A DNA stretch of 37,693 nucleotides from Rhodospirillales bacterium CG15_BIG_FIL_POST_REV_8_21_14_020_66_15 (GTDB lineage Bacteria > Pseudomonadota > Alphaproteobacteria > Rhodospirillales > Casp-alpha2), in contig PFFW01000089.1 in assembly GCA_002781745.1 (NCBI GenBank), positions 1 to 37,693 of the forward strand, in the 5' to 3' direction. Position 1 is the stretch's first letter, and the number at the start of each line of letters is the position of its first letter. Shown in pieces: positions 33,431 to 37,693 of this stretch. A program made the position numbers and the translations under genes. The notes under the pieces are model-generated. The model searched no databases. It saw nothing but the letters and a program-made list of their open reading frames with translations, and had not been told where the DNA came from.

Positions 33431-33829
33431 CTAGAGAATTGAGTTGTCGTCGCCTTCCGGCACCTCGATGGCGGCGGGTTCGGCGCTTTCCTCGCCCTCG
33501 GGCAGCGCCATCTCGCCGAACAGGCTTTCCATCAGGTCCATTTCCTTGCGGCGCCCGCGCCGGGTGTTCAACTTCTTCTGTGCGCCGGCAGGCAGTTCGT
33601 TGAACATGAACACGCCCTTGTCGATAAGGACGTCGACAAGGTCCTCGACCACGCGGACCAGGGCCAGGTCGGACTCGACCCACTCGTCCAGGACCATGCC
33701 GGTCCGGGCGTTCTGGTTGATGAAGGCCCCCAGGCCGGGATCGTCGGGCGCGACCTCTTCCGCGCCGTCGACCGGCGTGTCGAACACCGCACGGACATTG
33801 CCGTCACCGTCACGCACCACATAGGGCAT
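33431..33829 (-). CDS. Conserved hypothetical protein (often mislabelled tryptophan synthase beta-like)
   Basis: A 132-residue acidic soluble protein beginning MPYVVRDGDGNVRAVFD. The middle is helical (LALVRVVEDLVDVLIDKGVF), followed by a basic patch LNTRRGRRKEMDLMESLFGE and an acidic tail. It resembles short alphaproteobacterial proteins that databases sometimes call tryptophan synthase subunit beta-like; nothing here supports a tryptophan synthase function (no PLP site, far too short). The ATG at 33829 follows GGAGGGATGC, a strong ribosome site, whereas the open frame up to 33883 has none. It is divergent from the PBP4 gene with 41 bp between starts, so the two promoters must overlap. Confidence 0.75.
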   Translation of the reverse strand: MPYVVRDGDGNVRAVFDTPVDGAEEVAPDDPGLGAFINQNARTGMVLDEWVESDLALVRVVEDLVDVLIDKGVFMFNELPAGAQKKLNTRRGRRKEMDLMESLFGEMALPEGEESAEPAAIEVPEGDDNSIL

Positions 33830-33870
33830 GCATCCCTCCAACCTGCCGGTTATTGTTGGCCGATAGTGTA

Positions 33871-35370
33871 ATGGACGGGTCACGGCAAGTTAAAGCATTT
33901 CAATCCCTTGGCGTCTTCGGGCGGACCGTGGCGCTGGCGGCTGTGCTGCTGCTGGCCGGTTGCGCCGGGCAACATAAACCCGAGGCGGACCCGGTGGCCG
34001 CGCTCGGCCCGACGGCGGAAATCTCGTACACGGTCGTCGACGCCGATACGGGCGGCGTGCTGGCGGCCCGCGCCGCAGACAGGCCCATGCCCCCGGCCTC
34101 GACCGCCAAGGTCGCGACCATGGTCGCGGCGCTGGAACTGCTGGGCCCGGATTTCCGGTTCCAGACCCGCGTGCTCGCGACGGCTGCACCGGACCCGGCC
34201 GGCACCCTTGCGGGCGACCTGGTGCTGGCCGGCGGCGGCGATCCTCTGCTGGCGCCGCAGGACCTGTACGGCCTGGCCGTGCGCCTTCGGGACCTGGGCC
34301 TGACGCGGGTGGCGGGGCGTTTCATCTACGACGAGACCCTGCTGCCCGCCGTTCCCGCCATCAACCCGGATCAGCCCGCCGAGGCGCGCTACAACCCGGG
34401 CGTCAGCGCGCTCAGCGTCGACTTCAACCGCTGGCGCCTTATATGGCGGCCGGAACCGGACGGCGGCGCCTCGGCGCCCGCGCTGACCCGCCTGCCGCCC
34501 CTGGAAGCGCTCCGGGCGGCGCCCGCCGCGACCAGCCAGGGGCCGGGCCGCGAAATCCTGTGGCGGAACGGCGCCTGGCGGCTGGGCGCGGATGCGGCGC
34601 CCCAGGGCGATCGCTTCCTGCCCGTCAGGAATCCGGGCCTGGCGACGGCGCAGTTGTTCCGGCGTCTGGCGGCCCAGGCGGGCGTGACGCTGCCGCCGCC
34701 CGAGGCCGGTGCCGCTCCCGAGGCAACACGTCTGGTCGCCGCCGTGTCCGGCCAGCCGCTGGCCGAGGTCGCGCGCCTGGGCTTGGAGCATTCCAACAAC
34801 CTGGTGTCCGAGTTGACGGGCCTCACCGCCGCGCGCCTGCACCGCGGACGGCCGGAAACCCTGGCGGCGTCCACCGCGATGTTGTCCGGCTGGCTGCAGC
34901 GGGCGGTCGCGGTCAAGGTAAAGGAGGTGGACTGGCGCGGCTGGCGCCTGCCCAATCATTCGGGCCTGTCGCGCCATGCCCGCGTTACCGCGAACCAGAT
35001 GGCGGCGGTCCTGCGCTTCGCCCATGGCCGGCGCTACGGCGGCTGGCCTTTTGCCAGCCTGCTGCCCACGGCCGGGTTCCGCAAGGCGTTCCGCGACCGC
35101 TTCCTGGACGAGGCGGCCTCGGGGCGCATCTGGGCCAAGACGGGCACCCTGCATTACGCAAAAGGGCTGGCGGGATATCTGTCCGGACCGGACGGGCGGA
35201 CACGGGCGTTCGCCCTCTACATCGCCGACCCGGCGGCGCGCCGCGCCTACGACGGCCTGCCGGACGTCGCCCGCGACGATCCCGCCGAACAGGAACGGGC
35301 ACTTGCCTGGATCGACGCTGCCGAACGGGCGGAACAGGCGATCGTGCTGGACTGGCTCGCGCGGTTCTGA
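33871..35370 (+). CDS. dacB: D-alanyl-D-alanine carboxypeptidase/endopeptidase (PBP4, S13 family), lipoprotein
   Basis: A 499-residue low-molecular-mass penicillin-binding protein that trims peptidoglycan stem peptides or cuts cross-links. The three active-site motifs are SxxK (Ser77 to Lys80 in PPASTAKVATM), SNN (Ser308-Asn310 in GLEHSNNLVSEL) and KTG (Lys423 in WAKTGTLHYAKG). The N-terminus has a hydrophobic helix ending in the lipobox LLAGC (Cys31), so it is probably anchored to a membrane in the periplasm, unlike the soluble E. coli DacB. The start at ATG 33871 is favoured over TTG 33853; neither has a good ribosome site. It is divergent from the small hypothetical gene. Confidence 0.9.
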   Translation: MDGSRQVKAFQSLGVFGRTVALAAVLLLAGCAGQHKPEADPVAALGPTAEISYTVVDADTGGVLAARAADRPMPPASTAKVATMVAALELLGPDFRFQTRVLATAAPDPAGTLAGDLVLAGGGDPLLAPQDLYGLAVRLRDLGLTRVAGRFIYDETLLPAVPAINPDQPAEARYNPGVSALSVDFNRWRLIWRPEPDGGASAPALTRLPPLEALRAAPAATSQGPGREILWRNGAWRLGADAAPQGDRFLPVRNPGLATAQLFRRLAAQAGVTLPPPEAGAAPEATRLVAAVSGQPLAEVARLGLEHSNNLVSELTGLTAARLHRGRPETLAASTAMLSGWLQRAVAVKVKEVDWRGWRLPNHSGLSRHARVTANQMAAVLRFAHGRRYGGWPFASLLPTAGFRKAFRDRFLDEAASGRIWAKTGTLHYAKGLAGYLSGPDGRTRAFALYIADPAARRAYDGLPDVARDDPAEQERALAWIDAAERAEQAIVLDWLARF

Positions 35371-35440
35371 CGCGGCCGTCGCCCGCCCGCGCAAGACCCT
35401 TGACGGCGAGCCCTCGCCGCGCGACCCTCTCAAGAAAATT

Positions 35441-35452
35441 ATTGTATACAAT
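35441..35452. promoter_or_regulatory. GntR-like operator upstream of the dioxygenase gene
   Basis: ATTGTATACAAT is a perfect 12 bp palindrome, 14 bp before the start codon at 35467. The word is typical of FadR-type GntR repressor sites. It contains TATACA, a possible -10, so a bound repressor would block transcription. No regulator gene is encoded next to it in this window. Confidence 0.5.
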
Positions 35453-35466
35453 CCGACAGGACGACC

Positions 35467-36312
35467 ATGGGAACATCCACCGTCACCGTCACCCCCGTGA
35501 CCGGCGCCACGGGCGCCGACGTCGCCGGTGTCGACCTCACCAGGCCGCTTTCCAACGCCCAGTGGGACAGCATCCACCAGGCCTTTCTCGACCATCAGGT
35601 TCTGCGCTTCCGGGGCCAGCACGTAAGCCCTGCCCAGCATCTGGAGTTCGCCCGCCGGTTCGGGCCGGTCCAGCGTTATCCCTACGGCAACGGCCTGCCC
35701 GACTTTCCGGACGTGCTGGAGTTCTCGCGCAATCCGGGCGACGCCCGCAACTTCGGCGGCCTGTGGCACTCGGATACCACCTATCTGCCGGAACCGCCCA
35801 TGGCCACCATGCTGGTCGCCCGCGAACTGCCGCCCGTCGGCGGCGACACCCTGTTCGCCAACATGTATCTGGCCCACGAGACCCTGTCCGACGGCATGCA
35901 GGCGATGCTGGCCGATATGAAGGCCGTGTTCTCGGCGACCAAGCGCTACATGGAGGAGGATCGCGTCGCCGTGCACAGCGGCAACGCGTTGAAGAAGGCC
36001 GACGAGGGCGTGACGACCGAGGCCGTCCACCCCGTCGTCCGCACCCATCCGGAAACCGGGCGAAAGGCGCTATACGTCAACCGAGGCCATACGGTCCGCT
36101 TCGACGGCTGGACGGCGGCGGAAAGCGAGGGCCTTCTGAACTTTCTGTTCGGCCACGCCGAACGCCCGGAATTCCAATGCCGCATGAACTGGGAGGACGG
36201 CACGCTCATCGTCTGGGACAACCGCTGTCTGCAGCACTTCGCCGTCGACGACTATCCGGGCCGGCGCCGTGTCATGCAGCGGGTCACCATCGCCGGCGAC
36301 GCCCCCGCGTAA
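35467..36312 (+). CDS. TauD/TfdA family 2-oxoglutarate-dependent dioxygenase
   Basis: A 281-residue non-heme iron(II) oxygenase. Iron ligands are His101 and Asp103 in LWHSDTTYLPEPP and His257 in CLQHFAVDDYPGRRRVMQR; the arginines near 267-272 would hold 2-oxoglutarate. The family hydroxylates taurine, 2,4-D, alkylsulfates and other small acids, and the substrate here is unclear; no sulfonate transporter is adjacent. The ATG at 35467 follows AGGACGACC. The upstream palindrome at 35441-35452 suggests substrate-dependent induction through a GntR regulator encoded elsewhere. It converges on the PAS gene with 25 bp between stops. Confidence 0.92.
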   Translation: MGTSTVTVTPVTGATGADVAGVDLTRPLSNAQWDSIHQAFLDHQVLRFRGQHVSPAQHLEFARRFGPVQRYPYGNGLPDFPDVLEFSRNPGDARNFGGLWHSDTTYLPEPPMATMLVARELPPVGGDTLFANMYLAHETLSDGMQAMLADMKAVFSATKRYMEEDRVAVHSGNALKKADEGVTTEAVHPVVRTHPETGRKALYVNRGHTVRFDGWTAAESEGLLNFLFGHAERPEFQCRMNWEDGTLIVWDNRCLQHFAVDDYPGRRRVMQRVTIAGDAPA

Positions 36313-36337
36313 CAATGCAGCGGCGTGACGGTTGGCG

Positions 36338-36892
36338 TCAGACGGCCCGGGCGCGCCGGGCCGCGCCTAGCCGAAAGGGGCGGTCGCGGCCATGGGTTTC
36401 GTAGAAATCGCGCATCCCCGGCTTGCTCCGCAGGTCGCTGAGCGACATGATCCAATGGATGTTCTCGCCGTCACCCGACAGCGGCAGGCGCAAGGTGAGC
36501 TGCGTCAGGTCCCGGTCGTCGCCCGGTTCGCTGAAGGTGCGGCGGAAGGCCATGGGCTTGCGCGCCTCCAACACCCGCCGGTACTGGTCGAACACGACGG
36601 GACCGTTCTCGCGGGGCTTTGCCTCGGTGATGGAATGCCCCGTCAGATCTCGCGCCTTCAGCGACATGTGACCGGTGCCGTAGAAGGCGTAGACGAAATC
36701 CAGGGGCGCCTGGTGGACTTGGACCACGGTCAGGTACGGCAGCACCTTGGCCGGCATTTCGATCAGTTCGATTTCCGCCCACGGCGGCGCGATGCGACCG
36801 CTCCGAAGAGCTTCCCAATAGGCCAGAAATTCGCGAAACTCCGGCGCCGTCAGGTTTTCCACGTCGATACAGGAACTCGTAATCTCAAGCAC
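36338..36892 (-). CDS. PAS-type sensor-like protein, no output domain
   Basis: About 184 residues from the GTG at 36892. The pattern FREFLAYWEALRSGRIAPPW, then LPYLTVVQVHQ and YAFYGTGHMSLKARDLTGHS, followed by FDQYRRVLEARKPMAFRR, matches the PAS_5-like family common in alphaproteobacteria. No kinase, cyclase or DNA-binding output follows, so it would sense or bind a ligand and act through a partner. The frame is open to an in-frame start at 37015, but codons 11-40 are rich in ATT/ATA/GTA, unusual here, and cover a palindromic AT-rich patch (36928-36954), so I treat that part as upstream control DNA. The start is uncertain. Confidence 0.7.
   Translation of the reverse strand: MLEITSSCIDVENLTAPEFREFLAYWEALRSGRIAPPWAEIELIEMPAKVLPYLTVVQVHQAPLDFVYAFYGTGHMSLKARDLTGHSITEAKPRENGPVVFDQYRRVLEARKPMAFRRTFSEPGDDRDLTQLTLRLPLSGDGENIHWIMSLSDLRSKPGMRDFYETHGRDRPFRLGAARRARAV
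36343..36363. terminator. Very GC-rich hairpin at the end of convergent genes
   Basis: CGGCCCGG and CCGGGCCG pair perfectly around GCGCG. The hairpin lies within the last codons of the PAS gene, 30 bp after the dioxygenase stop. It could slow polymerase from the plus strand, but no T tract follows. It may also simply reflect Arg/Ala codons in ARRARAV. Confidence 0.25.
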
Positions 36893-36927
36893 GCCGCAAG
36901 TTCCCGCCAGTACTACTGTGAAGGTGG

Positions 36928-36954
36928 CAATTATTGGAATACACCAAATAATTG
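36928..36954. promoter_or_regulatory. AT-rich inverted repeat upstream of the PAS gene
   Basis: CAATTATTGG (36928-36937) and CCAAATAATTG (36944-36954) are inverted around AATACA, with one extra A in the second arm. The patch is strikingly AT-rich in this genome. It is a probable operator or promoter element for the PAS gene. Confidence 0.4.
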
Positions 36955-37068
36955 ATGCATCTACGCTGCCCTTTGACAGTGGAATCCTCGCGCGCGGCCC
37001 TTCCAGTGTCAACATAGCCGGAGGTCATAGGGCCGATCGGCCCCACCGTCCGCGCGACGGCGCCTGCG

Positions 37069-37693
37069 TCAAGCGGGGAACCAACGCCGCCAGGCTTCCC
37101 AACCGGTAACCCGCTCGGCGATGAGGGCGTATCCGTCGTCGGGCGGATGGACGCCGTCGCCCGTGGCGCCGTTCCAGGCGCTGTCGCCGGAAAGCGGCGT
37201 GAACAGGTCCAGATAGGGAACTCCCATGTCGGCCGCCATGGCGGCGAAGGAGTCGGACAGCTTGGCGATGCGCGCATTGCGGAATTCGCGCACGGGCGAC
37301 CCGGGCCCGGCCTGGAACGGCTGCCGCCGTTCGTCGATGGGGGGCGGGCCGATCCACAGCGTCGGCTTCCAGTCCATGGCCTCGCCGATCATGGCCCGCG
37401 CGTTCTCAAGCGAACGGTCGAATTCGACGCGTGTCTTCCCCGCCTCCGCGGCCGTGTCGTTGGTCCCGAAGGAGAACACCAGGGCGCCCGGATAGATGTC
37501 CAACAGGCGCGGCGTGCATTCGGCGCGCCAGCGGGCACGGATCATTTCCGTCGTCTCCGCGCGGATGCCCAGGTTGTAGCAGGTGATGTCGTGCCCGACC
37601 TGGACTTCGCGCCGGCACACCCGCCCCGGCCAGCCCAGGAAGGCGTGGTCGCCGGTGCCGTTGATCAGGCTGTCGCCGACGAAACAGATGCGA
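37069..37693 (-). CDS. SGNH/GDSL-family hydrolase (N-terminus cut by window end)
   Basis: About 208 residues are visible, read from the right edge, and the start lies outside the window. Block I is FVGDSLINGTGD with the serine nucleophile, placed very near the N-terminus as in the family, so little is missing. The oxyanion Asn is in VFSFGTNDTAAEAG, and the catalytic Asp/His pair is DGVHPPDDGYALIAERV near the C-terminus. Such enzymes are esterases, lipases or acyl/acetyl hydrolases; this one resembles the small cytosolic GDSL group. The PAS gene lies downstream on the same strand. Confidence 0.88.
   Translation of the reverse strand, partial: RICFVGDSLINGTGDHAFLGWPGRVCRREVQVGHDITCYNLGIRAETTEMIRARWRAECTPRLLDIYPGALVFSFGTNDTAAEAGKTRVEFDRSLENARAMIGEAMDWKPTLWIGPPPIDERRQPFQAGPGSPVREFRNARIAKLSDSFAAMAADMGVPYLDLFTPLSGDSAWNGATGDGVHPPDDGYALIAERVTGWEAWRRWFPA

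Noticed and set aside
33431-33829. Tryptophan synthase beta subunit
   Set aside because: The protein is only 132 residues long and has no PLP-binding lysine or glycine-rich phosphate loop; such labels on similar proteins appear to be annotation errors.
33880-36048. 722-codon open frame on the minus strand
   Set aside because: It is antisense to the PBP4 and dioxygenase genes, which have intact active-site motifs; composition is typical of GC-driven false frames.

Overview
The window reads as a gene-dense, GC-rich stretch of an alphaproteobacterial chromosome, most likely from the Rhodospirillales or a close relative. The support is the gene set (a thrC/M16-peptidase pair, an rnhA-thrB pair, an intracellular PhaZ-type polyhydroxyalkanoate depolymerase, gcvTHP under a glycine riboswitch), the strong G/C bias at third codon positions, and frequent GTG/TTG starts. 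No rRNA, tRNA, CRISPR array, integrase or insertion sequence was seen. Taxonomy is inference from gene content only.

Layout. 1-5.4 kb (+): the tail of a membrane protein, ctaB (heme O synthase), an M32 carboxypeptidase, thrC and an M16 processing-type peptidase. 5.4-6.3 kb (-): yqgE/algH and a small hypothetical gene behind a readable sigma-70-like promoter. 6.5-9.6 kb (+): a ScsB/DsbD-type disulfide reductase, a Prx5-type peroxiredoxin and a small membrane protein. 9.6-13.9 kb (-): a complete FbpABC-like ABC importer operon whose binding protein has an unusual Lys/Ala-rich C-terminal extension of about 100 residues. 14.1-16.1 kb (-): a glutathione S-transferase and phaZ; phaZ has a promoter overlapped by a PhaR-like TGC-repeat operator, with a second copy 55 bp upstream. 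16.3-20.3 kb (-): a 1354-residue single-chain restriction-modification enzyme with AT-rich segments in its likely target-recognition region and a predicted leaderless start. 20.4-21.8 kb (-): rnhA and thrB. 21.9-24.7 kb (+): a secreted peptidoglycan-binding/helical-repeat protein, a tandem CDGSH iron-sulfur protein and a lipoprotein.

24.8-29.6 kb (+): a tandem glycine riboswitch followed by gcvT (TTG start), gcvH and a full-length gcvP, forming the glycine cleavage system; then a PhzF-family isomerase behind an operator-like array of three alternating heptamers. 30.5-32.2 kb (-): two adjacent secreted DUF1194 (von Willebrand A-like) paralogues. 32.4-33.4 kb (+): a haloacid dehalogenase and a degenerate Smr-like protein. 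33.4-36.3 kb: a small conserved hypothetical (-), a dacB-type PBP4 lipoprotein (+) and a TauD/TfdA dioxygenase (+) whose start is preceded by a perfect GntR-like palindrome. 36.3-37.7 kb (-): a PAS-type protein and an SGNH/GDSL hydrolase cut by the window end.

Most of the window is ordinary core metabolism and envelope biology. I see no clearly new multi-gene system. The signals most worth following are regulatory (phaZ operators, the gcv riboswitch with its start region, the phzF and tauD-like operators), the mosaic restriction-modification gene, the extended solute-binding protein and the tandem DUF1194 pair.
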